A stretch of DNA of 64,000 nt from Marmoricola sp. Leaf446 (GCF_001424755.1 NZ_LMRF01000003.1:104178-168177); one strand, 5' to 3'; positions 15,689 to 26,608 are shown, counted from the stretch's first letter. The notes: generated by a model from the letters alone, not told the origin. Made by a program: numbers and translations.

Positions 15689-16333
15689 ATGTTCGGTCGC
15701 ACCAAGACCACCCTGCCCACCGCCGACGAGGCCCTGCGCGGCCGCGAGGAGCGGTGGTTCCCGCTGTCGGAGAAGCACCGCGCGCTCGACGCCCCGCTGG
15801 TGACCGACGAGGTCCCCGAGGGCTACGAGGTGGCGGTCTTCGGGCTCGGCTGCTTCTGGGGCGCCGAGGAGATCTTCTGGCAGGTCCCCGGCGTCTGGTC
15901 GACCTCGGTCGGGTACGCCGGCGGGCACACCCCCCACCCGTCGTACGAGGAGGTCTGCAGCGGCCGCACCGGCCACACCGAGGCCGTCCGCGTCGTCTAC
16001 GACCCCGCGAAGGTCGACTACGCCGAGCTCGTCGCGCAGTTCTACGAGGTCCACGACCCCACGCAGGGGATGCGCCAGGGCAACGACCTCGGCACGCAGT
16101 ACCGCTCCGCGATCTACGTCTCCACCCCGGAGCAGGAGAAGGTCGCCCGTGAGGTGACCGACCGCTACCAGGCCGAGCTCACCCGCCGCGGCTTCGACGC
16201 CATCACCACCGAGATCCGCCCGGCGGCGGAGACGCCGTACTACTACGCCGAGGACCCCCACCAGCAGTACCTGCTGAAGAACCCCTTCGGCTACCGCTGC
16301 CATGCCAAGACGGGCGTCCCCGTCCCCCGCTGA
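15689..16333 (+). CDS. msrA: Peptide-methionine (S)-S-oxide reductase
   Basis: The 214-aa enzyme carries the active-site motif GCFWG with Cys55, the [20 protein letters not shown] substrate region, and QYRSAIYV, all hallmarks of MsrA, which repairs oxidised methionine using thioredoxin. Here the C-terminus ends [15 protein letters not shown], with a resolving-type cysteine. A GAGAGGA ribosome site precedes the ATG. It is divergent from metB and followed by a strong hairpin. Confidence 0.93.
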   Translation: MFGRTKTTLPTADEALRGREERWFPLSEKHRALDAPLVTDEVPEGYEVAVFGLGCFWGAEEIFWQVPGVWSTSVGYAGGHTPHPSYEEVCSGRTGHTEAVRVVYDPAKVDYAELVAQFYEVHDPTQGMRQGNDLGTQYRSAIYVSTPEQEKVAREVTDRYQAELTRRGFDAITTEIRPAAETPYYYAEDPHQQYLLKNPFGYRCHAKTGVPVPR

Positions 16334-16351
16334 CCGCGCGGTCGATCGCCA

Positions 16352-16388
16352 CGGAAGATCCGAGTCACCTGGTGGCTCGGATCTTCCG
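16352..16388. terminator. Bidirectional hairpin after msrA
   Basis: Perfect 13-bp arms CGGAAGATCCGAG and CTCGGATCTTCCG flank an 11-nt loop that itself can pair CACC with GGTG. It lies between msrA and the convergent sulfotransferase gene. No T-run, as is common in high-GC actinobacterial terminators. Confidence 0.75.
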
Positions 16389-16463
16389 CGTTCCGGGGTC
16401 GGCCCTCGCAGGTGGAGCCCGTCGAGACCGGAGGCGGGCTCGACAGGCGACCGGCGACCGGGC

Positions 16464-17186
16464 TCAGCCGGGGAGGGCGTGGGCGAGCAGGCGTTCGTAG
16501 ACCGGGAGCGCCGCGTCGTACGCCGCCCGCAGCCGACCGTCCTCGGGACCCGGGGGCGGCGGGGGCGGGCGGAGGTCGCCGAAGCCGGTGCTGCGCGCGG
16601 TCGAGGCGTGCCACTCCCCCCACAGCTCCCACTCCGGGCGCATGCCGGGCTCCCAGGTCAGGGCGGAGGCGTCGTAGGCCACGCCCATCCGCTGGCACCA
16701 GTCCTCGACCACAGCGGCGGGGTCGGCGCAGAGCCGGTCGGCGTCGACCACGACGAGCGGCTGGCCGAGCTCCTCGACGAGGTCGGCGGCGCGGTCGAGG
16801 TGGGCCCAGCCGGTCTCCTCGTCGGTGAAGTCGGGCCACTTGCGGGCCATCGAGGTCAGCGTCGCAGCCGGGTCGCGCACCAGGAAGGTGTTGCGGAACC
16901 GGGCCAGGAAGTCGCGGTCGAGCAGCTCGGTGGCCTGGTAGGCCATGTCCTTGACGAACACCGGCCGCTCCTCGGCGGCCGCCTCGATCTCTGCCAGCAC
17001 CTGCTCCGCCGAGCTGTCCGGGATGGTCTCGTCGTAGCGCTGCGATCGCCGGTCGGGGCCGAAGTAGTAGGCCCGCGAGAACGGCTCGTCGAGGACGGTG
17101 TGGTCGCCGCGCTCGCTCACCATCCGCTCGAAGGAGGTCGACACCGAGCGGGGCACGCTCCACAGGACGGTGATCGGGTGGCTCAC
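16464..17186 (-). CDS. Sulfotransferase family protein
   Basis: The 240-aa protein has an N-terminal strand and P-loop-like [16 protein letters not shown], matching the 5-prime phosphosulfate loop of PAPS-dependent sulfotransferases, and [20 protein letters not shown], matching the 3-prime phosphate-binding segment. Substrate is unknown. The GTG start at 17184-17186 is 5 nt after the stop of the spermidine synthase-like gene, so both belong to the yceI operon. The C-terminal part is proline-rich ([12 protein letters not shown]). Confidence 0.7.
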   Translation of the reverse strand: MSHPITVLWSVPRSVSTSFERMVSERGDHTVLDEPFSRAYYFGPDRRSQRYDETIPDSSAEQVLAEIEAAAEERPVFVKDMAYQATELLDRDFLARFRNTFLVRDPAATLTSMARKWPDFTDEETGWAHLDRAADLVEELGQPLVVVDADRLCADPAAVVEDWCQRMGVAYDASALTWEPGMRPEWELWGEWHASTARSTGFGDLRPPPPPPGPEDGRLRAAYDAALPVYERLLAHALPG

Positions 17187-17191
17187 GCGAC

Positions 17192-17986
17192 CTAGCCTGC
17201 CGGGTCCGCGCCGCCCGCCGGCCCGGGGTCCGCATCGTGGCGGGGGCGGCCGCCACCGAAGGCGTCGGAGACCTCGCGGCCGGCGAGCACCCGGTACGGC
17301 GCGGCGTACGACGCCGCCCGCCGGCGCAGCGCGTCGCCGAGCGACCCGTCGGGCCCGGCCACGAGCAGCACGTTGCCGCCGCGACGGCCCTTGAGCGTGG
17401 CCGGCTCGGCGCCCAGCACGACGTGGTCGACCAGCGGGGAGACGGCGGCGACGACGTCGCGCACCAGTGCGAACGGTGCCGCGTCGCTGAGGTTGGCCAC
17501 CAGGGTCCCGGTGGGGGCGAGCACCTCGCGCACGACGGCCAGCGCCTCCTCGGTGACGAGGTCGGCGGGCACCGCGCCGGCGTCGTAGGCGTCGACCAGC
17601 ACGAGGTCGGCCCCCGCGCCGCGCAGCGCCTCCAGACCGGGACGGCCCGCGACCGGACGCACGCGCACGCCGCTGCGGCGCGGCAGCGGCAGCTCCTCGC
17701 GCACCCGGGCGGTCAGCGCCTCGTCGGGCTCGAGCACGACCTGCCACGAGCGGGGCCGCGTGGCCGCGACGTAGCGCGGCAGGGTCAGCCCGGCGCCGCC
17801 GACGTGGACGACGCGCAGCGGCTCGCCGGGGACGGCGGCCGCGTCGACGACGTCGCCGGTGCGGCGGACGTAGTCGAAGGCCAGCCGGGTCGGGTCGAGC
17901 AGGTCGACGACCGACTGGTCGCGACCGTCGAGCCGGACGAGCCAGGAGCCCGTCCGGTCAGCCTCGACGATCTCGGGATCGGGCAT
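17192..17986 (-). CDS. Spermidine synthase-like protein
   Basis: The 264-aa protein has a Rossmann methyltransferase-like fold in the aminopropyltransferase style: VVHVGGAGLTLPRYVAATRP as nucleotide loop, VVLEPDEALTARVREELPLP after strand 2, and GADLVLVDAYDAGAVPADLV as the acidic loop where polyamine synthases have catalytic Asp. Actinobacterial proteins like this are annotated as fused-MFS/spermidine synthase relatives without known substrate. It lies 10 nt after the VOC gene. Confidence 0.65.
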   Translation of the reverse strand: MPDPEIVEADRTGSWLVRLDGRDQSVVDLLDPTRLAFDYVRRTGDVVDAAAVPGEPLRVVHVGGAGLTLPRYVAATRPRSWQVVLEPDEALTARVREELPLPRRSGVRVRPVAGRPGLEALRGAGADLVLVDAYDAGAVPADLVTEEALAVVREVLAPTGTLVANLSDAAPFALVRDVVAAVSPLVDHVVLGAEPATLKGRRGGNVLLVAGPDGSLGDALRRRAASYAAPYRVLAGREVSDAFGGGRPRHDADPGPAGGADPAG

Positions 17987-17996
17987 CCGGGGCGGC

Positions 17997-18500
17997 TCAG
18001 CCCTCGACGAGGCGGCCCGCCGTACGACGCCCGCCCCACCGGTCGATCTCACCGGCGAGGTCGAGCCGCTCGGTGGTGGCCGAGTGCTCGAAGTCGCCCC
18101 AGTCGGCGCGCGGGAGCATCCACATCACCTCGAACTCGTTGCCGTCGGGGTCGACGCCGTAGATGCTCTTGGTCGCGCCGTGGCTGGACTCGCCGGTGTA
18201 GGCGTCGAGTCCGGCGAGGGTCATGCGGGCCGCCTCGAGGTCCTCGACGGTGTCGACCTGCCAGGCGAGGTGGTAGAGCCCCACCGTCCCGGGCTGCCGG
18301 GCCGGGGCGTGGGCCCCGATCCCGAACAGACCCAGGTCGTGGTGGTTCTCCGAGCGCGGCATCCGCAGGAAGGCGGCGTTCGCACGGGGCTCCCGCGCGA
18401 CCACCTCCACCCCGAAGGCCGCGGTGTAGAAGGCCAGCGCGCGCTCGAGGTCGGAGACGAAGAGCACCGCGTGGTTCAGGCGTACGACGGGCACGGTCAT
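17997..18500 (-). CDS. VOC family protein (glyoxalase/dioxygenase superfamily)
   Basis: The 167-aa protein has two beta-alpha-beta-beta-beta modules. The first contains LNHAVLFVSDLERALAFYTA, and the second LYHLAWQVDTVEDLEAAR, with GVDPDGNEFEVMWM at the end. His9, His76-78 region and the Glu of FEVMW are in positions used as metal ligands by ring-cleavage dioxygenases and glyoxalases. Substrate unknown. CGTAGGAGC precedes the ATG. It follows yceI by 38 nt and probably shares its promoter. Confidence 0.75.
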   Translation of the reverse strand: MTVPVVRLNHAVLFVSDLERALAFYTAAFGVEVVAREPRANAAFLRMPRSENHHDLGLFGIGAHAPARQPGTVGLYHLAWQVDTVEDLEAARMTLAGLDAYTGESSHGATKSIYGVDPDGNEFEVMWMLPRADWGDFEHSATTERLDLAGEIDRWGGRRTAGRLVEG

Positions 18501-18538
18501 CTCGTGGCTCCTACGGGCTGGTCGTGGGGTGGGGTCGG

Positions 18539-19159
18539 TCAGGCGGACTTGATGGCGGAGACGTCGAACTCGAGCTTGATCTTCTCGCTGACGAGCACGC
18601 CGCCGGTCTCGAGCGCGGCGTTCCAGGTCAGGCCCCAGTCCTTGCGGTTGATCGAGGTGGTGCCCTCGAAGCCGATGCGGGTGTTGCCGAAGGGGTCGAT
18701 CGCGGAGCCGGTGGACTCGAAGTCGATGGCCACGGACTTGGAGACGCCCTTGATCGCGAGGTCGCCGGTCAGGCGCCACACGTCGTCCTCGACGCGCTCG
18801 ACCTGGGTGGTGGTGAAGGTGATCTCGGGGTTGGCGTCGGCGTCGAAGAAGTCGCCCGAGCGCAGGTGACCGTCACGGTCGGCGGAGCCGGTGTCGATGC
18901 TGGCGGTCTTGATGACGAGCTTGGCGCTCGAGGCCGAGGGGTTGGCGGTGTCGACGTGGGCGGTGCCCTCGAACTCGCCGAACGAGCCGCGGACGGTGGT
19001 GACCATCGCGTGGCGGGCCGAGAAGCCGATGCGGGTGTGGCTGGCGTCGATGACGTAGTCGCCCGAGATGTCGGACAGGTGGGCGGTGGGGGCGTCGAAG
19101 ACGGCGGTGGAGGTGGTGCCGGCGTCGGCGGACTTGTCGGAACGGTTGAACAGACCCAT
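18539..19159 (-). CDS. YceI family protein
   Basis: The 206-aa protein has the YceI lipocalin-like domain: GDYVIDASHTRIGFSARHAM near residue 35, then SGDFFDADANPEITFTTTQV and a WRLTGDLAIKGVSKSVAIDF strand pair, ending in the GLTWNAALETGGVLVSEKIK region. YceI proteins bind polyisoprenoid lipids. No signal peptide is seen; the N-terminus is hydrophilic, so it is probably cytoplasmic here. CCTCCAGGAGC precedes the ATG. The promoter region holds two MarR-type inverted repeats. First gene of a four-gene operon. Confidence 0.88.
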   Translation of the reverse strand: MGLFNRSDKSADAGTTSTAVFDAPTAHLSDISGDYVIDASHTRIGFSARHAMVTTVRGSFGEFEGTAHVDTANPSASSAKLVIKTASIDTGSADRDGHLRSGDFFDADANPEITFTTTQVERVEDDVWRLTGDLAIKGVSKSVAIDFESTGSAIDPFGNTRIGFEGTTSINRKDWGLTWNAALETGGVLVSEKIKLEFDVSAIKSA

Positions 19160-19181
19160 GACGAGCTCCTGGAGGTGTGAG

Positions 19182-19235
19182 GTTGAGACTTCAACTAACA
19201 AGGGCGACTCTACACCCAACATTTGAAATGTCAAA
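19182..19235 (-). promoter_or_regulatory. yceI promoter with two MarR-type operators
   Basis: On the minus strand TTGACA (19234-19229) and TAGAGT (19212-19207) form -35 and -10 boxes with a 16-nt spacer. Two TTGANNNNTCAA-type inverted repeats, TTTGAAATGTCAAA (19222-19235) and GTTGAGACTTCAAC (19182-19195), have centres exactly 40 bp apart. One covers the -35 box, the other the early transcribed region. This is the usual layout for repression by a dimeric MarR-type regulator. The region is also unusually AT-rich for the window. Confidence 0.65.
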
Positions 19236-19262
19236 CGTTGCCGGCCCGCTAGGTTCGCCCCC

Positions 19263-20123
19263 ATGACCTCAGCACCCGCCTCCCCCACCCGCTCGCTGCG
19301 CGACCGCACCCTCGTGATGTCCGGCGGCAGCCGCGGCATCGGCCTGGCCATCGCGCTGCGCGCCGCCCGCGACGGCGCCAACGTCGTGCTGCTGGCCAAG
19401 ACCGGCGAGCCGCACCCCAAGCTCGAGGGCACCGTGCACACCGCCGCCGCCGAGATCGAGGCCGCGGGCGGACGGGCGCTCGCCGTGGTCGGCGACGTCC
19501 GCGACGACGCCGACGTGTCCCGCGCGGTGGACGCCGCGGTCGAGCGTTTCGGCGGCATCGACGTGGTGGTCAACAACGCCAGCGCGATCGACCTGAGCGG
19601 CACCCGCGAGCTGTCGATGAAGAAGTACGACCTGATGCAGGACATCAACGCCCGCGGCACCTTCCTGCTCTCCAAGACCGCGCTCCCCCACCTCGAGCGC
19701 AGCGACCACGCGCACGTGCTGACGCTGTCGCCGCCGCTGGACCTGCGCCCGCAGTGGGCCGGGCAGTACCTCGGCTACACGATGGCCAAGTACGGCATGA
19801 GCCTGGTGACCCTCGGCCTGGCCGAGGAGCTGCGCGAGGTCGGCGTGGCGGCCAACTCGTTGTGGCCCCGCACCATGATCGCCACCGCCGCCGTCGCCAA
19901 CCTGCTCGGCGGCGACGAGGCCGTGGCGGGGTCGCGGACCCCGGAGATGGTGGCCGACGCGGCGTACGCCGTGCTGACGCGTGACCCGCGCACCTGCACC
20001 GGCCACTTCTTCATCGACGACGAGGTGCTCGCGGAGGAGGGCGTCACCGACCTCGAGGGCTACCGCGCGGTGCCCGGCGGCGAGGCTCCGCTGCGCGAGG
20101 ACCTGTTCCTCGACCCGATCTGA
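19263..20123 (+). CDS. SDR family oxidoreductase
   Basis: The 286-aa protein is a classical short-chain dehydrogenase: cofactor loop GGSRGIG (residues 21-27), VVNNASAID (102-110) and catalytic Tyr172-X3-Lys176 in GYTMAKYG. The sequence around KKYDLMQDINARGTFLLSKT and NSLWPRTMI resembles the HSDL2-like group, whose substrates are uncertain. No ribosome site; TAGGTT lies 7 nt before the ATG, suggesting a leaderless start. It is divergent from yceI and may respond to the same operator pair. Confidence 0.85.
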   Translation: MTSAPASPTRSLRDRTLVMSGGSRGIGLAIALRAARDGANVVLLAKTGEPHPKLEGTVHTAAAEIEAAGGRALAVVGDVRDDADVSRAVDAAVERFGGIDVVVNNASAIDLSGTRELSMKKYDLMQDINARGTFLLSKTALPHLERSDHAHVLTLSPPLDLRPQWAGQYLGYTMAKYGMSLVTLGLAEELREVGVAANSLWPRTMIATAAVANLLGGDEAVAGSRTPEMVADAAYAVLTRDPRTCTGHFFIDDEVLAEEGVTDLEGYRAVPGGEAPLREDLFLDPI

Positions 20124-20135
20124 GCCGCGGCCGGC

Positions 20136-20966
20136 TCAGCCGCCGACGCGCTCGCGGGCGCAGGCCAGCTCGGAGGCGAGGTCGAGGCCGTACGTCGGAC
20201 CGCCGGTCGCGGCGTACTCCTCGACCCGGCCGGCCCCGCGCTCGAGCAGCCGGGCCGCGCCGACCGCGTTGCCGCGGGCGGCGTGGGTGAGCGCGACGCA
20301 CAGCTGGGCCAGCCCCTGCCACAGCGGCCGCTCGGCCTCCGGCGCGTCCTTCCACCGGGCCTCGAGCACCTCGTGGGCCGAGAACGGGCGCCCCTCCGCG
20401 AGCAGCTCGCGGGCCCGGGCGACGGTCTCCAGGGGCGGCAACGGGTCCTCGGGGACGGGCTCGACGCCGGTCTCGCCGTAGGGCAGCGGGCGGCCGAGCG
20501 CGTCGCGCGGCCGGGCCTGCCGCGCCCGGCCCTCCGGGTCGCGGTCGCGGCTGCGCTCGCGTCGACGGGCGGCCACGCCGGCGTCGTCGCAGAACCCGCC
20601 GCCGCTGCGCTTGAGGCAGAGCAGCCCGAGCAGGGTGCCGTCGTCGTCGACGACCGCCAGCCGCCGTCGCCCGGTCGAGGCCATCGCCTCGACCAGCTGC
20701 GCCACGTCGACGTCGGGTGCCGTGGTGCGGCCGTCGAGCCCCCCGACCTCGCGGGCGGGCTGGCCCGCGTGGTCGGCGCGCTCGAGGTCGGTGCGGCCGA
20801 CGGCGCCCACCAGCCGACCGTCGTCGACGAGCAGCAGCAGGTGGACGTGCGGGTCCTCCAGGGCGAGGTGCGCCGCGCCGACGGTGAGGTCGGCGGGGTG
20901 CACCGTGGGACGCGTCAGCATCGCGTCGCGGGCCGTGGTGGGAGGCAGGGCGTGCTCCTCGGTCAT
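20136..20966 (-). CDS. CBS-pair protein fused to DUF309
   Basis: The 276-aa protein has two parts. Residues 1 to about 125 form a CBS pair (ARDAMLTRPTVHPADLTVGA, then LLLLVDDGRLVGAVGRTDLE and RRLAVVDDDGTLLGLLCLKR), a nucleotide-sensing module. From about 145 it reads RDRDPEGRARQARPRDALGR, then FSAHEVLEARWKDAPEAERP and LWQGLAQLCVALTHAARGN, which is DUF309, a helical domain of unknown function usually found as a separate protein. Reading frame and composition are continuous across the junction. The ATG overlaps the upstream membrane protein stop by 4 nt. Confidence 0.75.
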   Translation of the reverse strand: MTEEHALPPTTARDAMLTRPTVHPADLTVGAAHLALEDPHVHLLLLVDDGRLVGAVGRTDLERADHAGQPAREVGGLDGRTTAPDVDVAQLVEAMASTGRRRLAVVDDDGTLLGLLCLKRSGGGFCDDAGVAARRRERSRDRDPEGRARQARPRDALGRPLPYGETGVEPVPEDPLPPLETVARARELLAEGRPFSAHEVLEARWKDAPEAERPLWQGLAQLCVALTHAARGNAVGAARLLERGAGRVEEYAATGGPTYGLDLASELACARERVGG

Positions 20967-21562
20967 GATCGGGTCGGGGTGGGGACTCCGGTCCAGCCTG
21001 CCACCCGGTCGAGGACGCGCTCGTCGCCCAGCTCGGCCCGGTGGCTCGGTCGTCGTAGGTAGTGCCGCAGCAGCCGGGCGACCAGCGCCGGGTCGGACAG
21101 CAGCTCGCCGGCCGGCAGCGGCACCGGCGCGGTCTCCGAGTACCCACGCAGCTCGAGCGGATCCTCCCCCACGTCGGTGAGGTCGGCCCACGCGAACCTC
21201 CCCTGCCCGTCGGTGCCCGCCACGGTCAGTCCCCCCGGGTCGAGGACCAGGCGCGTGCGCCGCCGCCACCCGCGGAGCACCCACAGCGCGCGGAAGAACC
21301 GCAGCGCGGTGGCCACGGCCAGCCCCGCCACGCCGAGTGCCGCCCGGTCCGCGCCCGGTGCGTCGGGCAGGGCCAGCAGCGCCCCGACGAGGGCCACGAC
21401 GAGCACCAGGACCCCCACGAGCTCCTGGGGACGCGCCCAGGGCGACCCGAGCACCTCGACCCCGCCGTCCCGCCGACGCAGCCGCAGCCGGCCCCCGCGC
21501 CCGCGCACCGACAGCCGGGCCGCCCCCCAGATCGCCAGGGCCAGGGCGGAGCCGCCGAGCAC
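20963..21562 (-). CDS. Membrane protein, PH-like domain, unknown function
   Basis: About 199 aa. It has an N-terminal transmembrane helix, a short basic segment, two further hydrophobic helices (ELVGVLVLVVALVGALLALP and a segment near ALGVAGLAVATALRFF), and a C-terminal domain with short strands (RRTRLVLDPGGLTVAGTDGQ, FAWADLTDVG) like bacterial PH domains. The start is uncertain: the GTG at 21560-21562 lacks a ribosome site, and a CTG overlapping the fhs stop is an alternative. Its stop overlaps the CBS-DUF309 start. Confidence 0.55.
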   Translation of the reverse strand: MLGGSALALAIWGAARLSVRGRGGRLRLRRRDGGVEVLGSPWARPQELVGVLVLVVALVGALLALPDAPGADRAALGVAGLAVATALRFFRALWVLRGWRRRTRLVLDPGGLTVAGTDGQGRFAWADLTDVGEDPLELRGYSETAPVPLPAGELLSDPALVARLLRHYLRRPSHRAELGDERVLDRVAGWTGVPTPTRS

Positions 21563-21576
21563 CCACGACCAGACGG

Positions 21577-23256
21577 TCAGGACAGCCCCAGGACGGTGCC
21601 GTCGTCGGCGAGGTCGATCCGTCCGGCCGCGGGGGTCGCCGGCAGGCCGGGCATCGTCATCATGTCGCCGCACACGACGACCACGAACCCGGCGCCGGCC
21701 GAGAGCCGCACCTCGCGCACGTGGAGCTCGTGCCCGCTCGGGGCACCGAGAGCTTTCGGGTCGGTGGAGAAGGAGTACTGCGTCTTGGCCACGCAGACCG
21801 GGAGGGCGGCGTACCCGTCGCGCTCGATGCGCTCCAGCCGGCGCCGCGCCTTGGCGTCCCAGGTGACCAGCGAGGCGCCGTACAGCCGGGTGGCCACCGC
21901 CTCGACCTTCTCGGTCAGCGACAGCTCGTCGGGGTAGGTGAAGGAGAAGTCGTACGCCGGCGGCTCGGCCAGCAGCCGGAGCACCCCGTCGGCCAGGTCG
22001 CGGGCCCCGACGCCGCCGTCGGTGAAGTGCGTGGCCGGGTGGGCCTCGACGCCCTCCGCGGCGCACAGCTCGACCACCTTCGCGACCTCCTCGTCGGTGT
22101 CGGTCGGGAACCGGTTGACCGCCACGACGCAGCCGATGCCGTAGACGCCGCGGACGTTGTCGAGGTGACGGCGCAGGTTGACCATGCCGGCCTCGACGGC
22201 GGCGAGGTCCTCGGTGCCGAGGTCGGCCAGGGCGACGCCGCCGTGGTACTTCAGCGCCCGCACCGTGGCCACCACGACGGCCACGTCGGGACGCAGGCCG
22301 GACTTGCGGCACTTGATGTCGACGAACTTCTCCGCGCCCAGGTCGGCCCCGAAGCCGGCCTCGGTCACCACGACGTCGGCCAGGCGCAGCCCGGCGCGGG
22401 TGGCGGCGACCGAGCTGCAGCCGTGGGCGATGTTGGCGAACGGGCCGCCGTGCACGAACGCCGGCGCCCCCTCCAGGGTCTGCACCAGGTTGGGGGCGAG
22501 CGCGTCGCGCAGCAGCACCGCCATCGCCCCGTGGGCGTCGAGGTCGCGCGCCGTGACGGGCTGCGAGGAGCGGTCGTAGCCGACCACGATGTCGCCGATG
22601 CGGCGCTTGAGGTCGGCCCACGACTCGGTCAGGCAGAAGATCGCCATCAGCTCCGAGGCGACCACGATGTCGAAGCCGTCCTCGCGGGTGAAGCCGTTGG
22701 CGTGGCCACCCAGGCCGACGACCACCTCGCGCAGCGCGCGGTCGTTGACGTCGAGCACCCGCTTCCAGGTGATGCTGCGGGTGTCGAGGTCGAGCGCGTT
22801 GCCGTGGTGCACGTGGTTGTCGATCAGCGCCGCCAGCAGGTTGTTGGCGGCCGCGATGGCGGCGAAGTCGCCGGTGAAGTGCAGGTTGATGTCGGTCATC
22901 GGCACGACCTGGCTCCACCCGCCCCCGGCCGCGCCGCCCTTCATCCCGAACACCGGCCCCATCGAGGGCTCGCGCAGGCAGGCGACCACCCGGTGGCCCA
23001 GCCCGTGGAGCGCGTCGGTCAGCCCGACCGTGGTCGTCGTCTTGCCCTCGCCGGGCGGGGTGGGCGAGAGCGCCGTGACGAGCACCAGCCGGCCGAGCGG
23101 GCGGTCCTCCAGGGAGGCGAGGTAGCCGAGGTCGACCTTGGCCTTGAAGTGGCCGTACGGCACGAGGTGTCGCTCCTCGATGCCGAGCGTCTCGGCCGCC
23201 ACCTCACGAATGGGCCGCAGCACCGCCGCGCTGGCGATCTCGATGTCGGAGCGCAC
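21577..23256 (-). CDS. fhs: Formate--tetrahydrofolate ligase
   Basis: The 559-aa enzyme shows the P-loop [14 protein letters not shown] at about residues 66-79, [20 protein letters not shown] for substrate binding, and [16 protein letters not shown]. It makes 10-formyl-THF from formate, ATP and THF, feeding purine and one-carbon metabolism. Length and motifs are normal. The GTG at 23254-23256 has GGGAGGGGA upstream. It lies 17 nt after the SDR stop; the membrane and CBS-DUF309 genes follow. Confidence 0.95.
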   Translation of the reverse strand: MRSDIEIASAAVLRPIREVAAETLGIEERHLVPYGHFKAKVDLGYLASLEDRPLGRLVLVTALSPTPPGEGKTTTTVGLTDALHGLGHRVVACLREPSMGPVFGMKGGAAGGGWSQVVPMTDINLHFTGDFAAIAAANNLLAALIDNHVHHGNALDLDTRSITWKRVLDVNDRALREVVVGLGGHANGFTREDGFDIVVASELMAIFCLTESWADLKRRIGDIVVGYDRSSQPVTARDLDAHGAMAVLLRDALAPNLVQTLEGAPAFVHGGPFANIAHGCSSVAATRAGLRLADVVVTEAGFGADLGAEKFVDIKCRKSGLRPDVAVVVATVRALKYHGGVALADLGTEDLAAVEAGMVNLRRHLDNVRGVYGIGCVVAVNRFPTDTDEEVAKVVELCAAEGVEAHPATHFTDGGVGARDLADGVLRLLAEPPAYDFSFTYPDELSLTEKVEAVATRLYGASLVTWDAKARRRLERIERDGYAALPVCVAKTQYSFSTDPKALGAPSGHELHVREVRLSAGAGFVVVVCGDMMTMPGLPATPAAGRIDLADDGTVLGLS

Positions 23257-23273
23257 GGCTCGTCCCCTCCCGC

Positions 23274-24128
23274 TCAGGCCTGCTGCTCGGCCTTGAGCAG
23301 CCGATGCTCCAGCGCCACCGCAACCCGGGTCGCGGTGGCCGGGGCGAGGCGGACCAGCCGGTCGACGGCCACGGCGTCCTTGCCGACGCGGATCCGCGGG
23401 CGGCCCCGCTCGACGCCGTCGACGATGATCGTGGCGGCCTTGTCGGCGGGGAGCTTGAGGAGCTTCTCGGTGTAGGTGCGCTGGCGGGCCTCGTGGGCGG
23501 CGGTGACCTCCATGCCGCTCGACCGCGCCCACTCCAGGGCGTTGCTTGAGATGGCCGTCGCCACGCCGCCGGGGTGGACGACGCTGACCTGCACCGGGTG
23601 GCCGGCGAGCAGCATCTCGGCGCGCAGCGTCTCGGTGAACCCCCGCACCGCGAACTTCGCCGCGCAGTAGTGCGAGAGGCCCGGTTGGGCGAGGTAGCCG
23701 TTGAGGCTGGAGACGTTGACGACGTGGCCGTCGCCGGAGGCCACCAGGTGCGGCAGGAAGACCTGGGTGCCGTGGATGACGCCGTGGAGGTTGACCCGCA
23801 GCACCCGCTCGTAGTCGGCCCAGCTGCTCTCGATCACCGGGGCCGTGAAGGCGATCCCGGCGTTGTTGTAGACCTGGTGGACCGTGTCGTGGTGGGCGGC
23901 CACGTCCTCGGCGTACGCCTCGACGGCCTCGCGGTCGCCCATGTCGACCACCGCGGTGTGCAGCTCGCCGCGGGTCAGCGAGGCGGTCTCCTTCAGGCCC
24001 GCCTCGTCGACGTCGCAGCCCGACACCCGGGCACCGCGCCGATCGAGCTCGAGGACCAGCGCCCGACCGATGCCGGACCCCGCTCCGGTGACGACGACGA
24101 CCTTGTCCGCGACGCTGCTCCGACTCAT
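23274..24128 (-). CDS. SDR family NAD(P)-dependent oxidoreductase
   Basis: The 284-aa protein has cofactor motif TGAGSGIG (14-21), NNAG (88-91), and the catalytic Ser140/141, Tyr154, Lys158 (HYCAAK). The extra C-terminal region resembles acetoin or retinol dehydrogenase-like actinobacterial SDRs; substrate unknown. TAGCGT sits 6 nt before the ATG and no ribosome site is present, indicating a leaderless transcript that would then include fhs. Confidence 0.85.
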   Translation of the reverse strand: MSRSSVADKVVVVTGAGSGIGRALVLELDRRGARVSGCDVDEAGLKETASLTRGELHTAVVDMGDREAVEAYAEDVAAHHDTVHQVYNNAGIAFTAPVIESSWADYERVLRVNLHGVIHGTQVFLPHLVASGDGHVVNVSSLNGYLAQPGLSHYCAAKFAVRGFTETLRAEMLLAGHPVQVSVVHPGGVATAISSNALEWARSSGMEVTAAHEARQRTYTEKLLKLPADKAATIIVDGVERGRPRIRVGKDAVAVDRLVRLAPATATRVAVALEHRLLKAEQQA

Positions 24129-24154
24129 GCGGCGACGCTACCCGGCGGCCGGAG

Positions 24155-25499
<1,345 letters not shown>

Positions 25500-26450
25500 A
25501 TGCGAGCACGACTGTTGTCCACCACCGTCATCGCCTGTGCGCTGTGCGTAGCCACCGCGACACCAGCCTCGGCCCGCGCGCCGGACGGGAACGGTGAGAT
25601 CACCTTCGGGCGCTACGACCCCGCCCTGGATGCGACCACGGTGTGGGTGGCCAGGCCGGACGGTCAGGACCAGCGGCAGCTGATCACCGACCCCAGCTCG
25701 TTCTCCGACTGGTCACCCGACGGTTCCCGGATCGCGTTCGACTTCGCCGATGAATCCGGCGTGCACATCGGCGCGATCTCACCGGACGGCAGTCGACGCA
25801 CGACCCTGACCACCGAGGAGGGTGTGCAGGAGACACCCGACTGGTCGCCGGACGGTCGATGGATCACCTACGGGGCCATGGACCCGACGCTTCCCTACTT
25901 CAGCACCTCGATCTGGATCATGCGCTCCGACGGCACCGATGCCCGCCGGGTCACCACTGGAGGGTTCGACGTCGAGCCGGTGTTCTCGCCCGATGGACGC
26001 CGCATCGCGTTTGCGCGGATCGTCGAGGAGAGCGAGGACGGCCCCCAGGTCAACTCGCTGCACGTGGTCGACGTCGACGGCACGGGTGAGCGCCAGGTCG
26101 TCGCGCCCCGGGCCGGGCTGGAGCACCCGGACTGGTCACCCGACGGACGCTGGCTCGGGTTCGACATCAACCCCGGCGAGACCCAGCTGCCCGACTCGGG
26201 GGCGCTGGTCGTCGTACGACCGGACGGCAGGGCGACCCACGTGCTGCGAGCACCTACGCGCGACCTGCGCTTCTTCAAGATCGCCTGGTCACCCGACGGG
26301 CACCGCATCCTCATGGGCTGCTTCGACCTGGGAGTCCAACGCGATCGACTGTGCACCAGCAACGCGGGCGGCGGCAACGTCCGCCTCATCGACCTCGGCG
26401 ACGACTCCTGGGTCAACTTCCCCGCGTGGGGAGCCACCCCTGCACGCTGA
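25500..26450 (+). CDS. Secreted TolB-like beta-propeller protein
   Basis: The 316-aa protein starts with a signal peptide (MRARLLSTTVIACALCVATA, cleaved near ASA-RAP). The mature part consists of repeated PD40/TolB blades with the motif WSPDG or FSPDG at least five times (for example DWSPDGSRIAFDF, VFSPDGRRIAFAR). Such propellers are exported protein-binding scaffolds; the partner is unknown. The start at 25500 is chosen because it begins the signal peptide and follows GAGCAAGGG. Codon use is somewhat less GC-biased than its neighbours. Two cysteines near the end may form a disulfide. Confidence 0.75.
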   Translation: MRARLLSTTVIACALCVATATPASARAPDGNGEITFGRYDPALDATTVWVARPDGQDQRQLITDPSSFSDWSPDGSRIAFDFADESGVHIGAISPDGSRRTTLTTEEGVQETPDWSPDGRWITYGAMDPTLPYFSTSIWIMRSDGTDARRVTTGGFDVEPVFSPDGRRIAFARIVEESEDGPQVNSLHVVDVDGTGERQVVAPRAGLEHPDWSPDGRWLGFDINPGETQLPDSGALVVVRPDGRATHVLRAPTRDLRFFKIAWSPDGHRILMGCFDLGVQRDRLCTSNAGGGNVRLIDLGDDSWVNFPAWGATPAR

Positions 26451-26608
26451 GAGCACCCACCGGACTCCGACCTCGTCACGTCCTGGTGACGTCGGCACGC
26501 AGGTGACCAGAAGCAGTAGCCACTCGGCGAGGTGCCGGACTCCAGCTCGCGACCGAGCACGGCCGGACACCGGCACGACACGGAAGACCAGGACCATCTC
26601 TCCAGACG

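Noticed and set aside
25500..26450. The TolB-like gene as part of a Tol-Pal system
   Set aside because: No tolA, tolQ, tolR or pal genes are near and the organism is Gram-positive; WSPDG propellers occur in many unrelated secreted proteins.
26451..26608. A gene between the TolB-like protein and the tRNA
   Set aside because: Frames here are short, lack ribosome sites and family features. Only a weak hairpin (26474-26491) and the tRNA-side terminator are visible.
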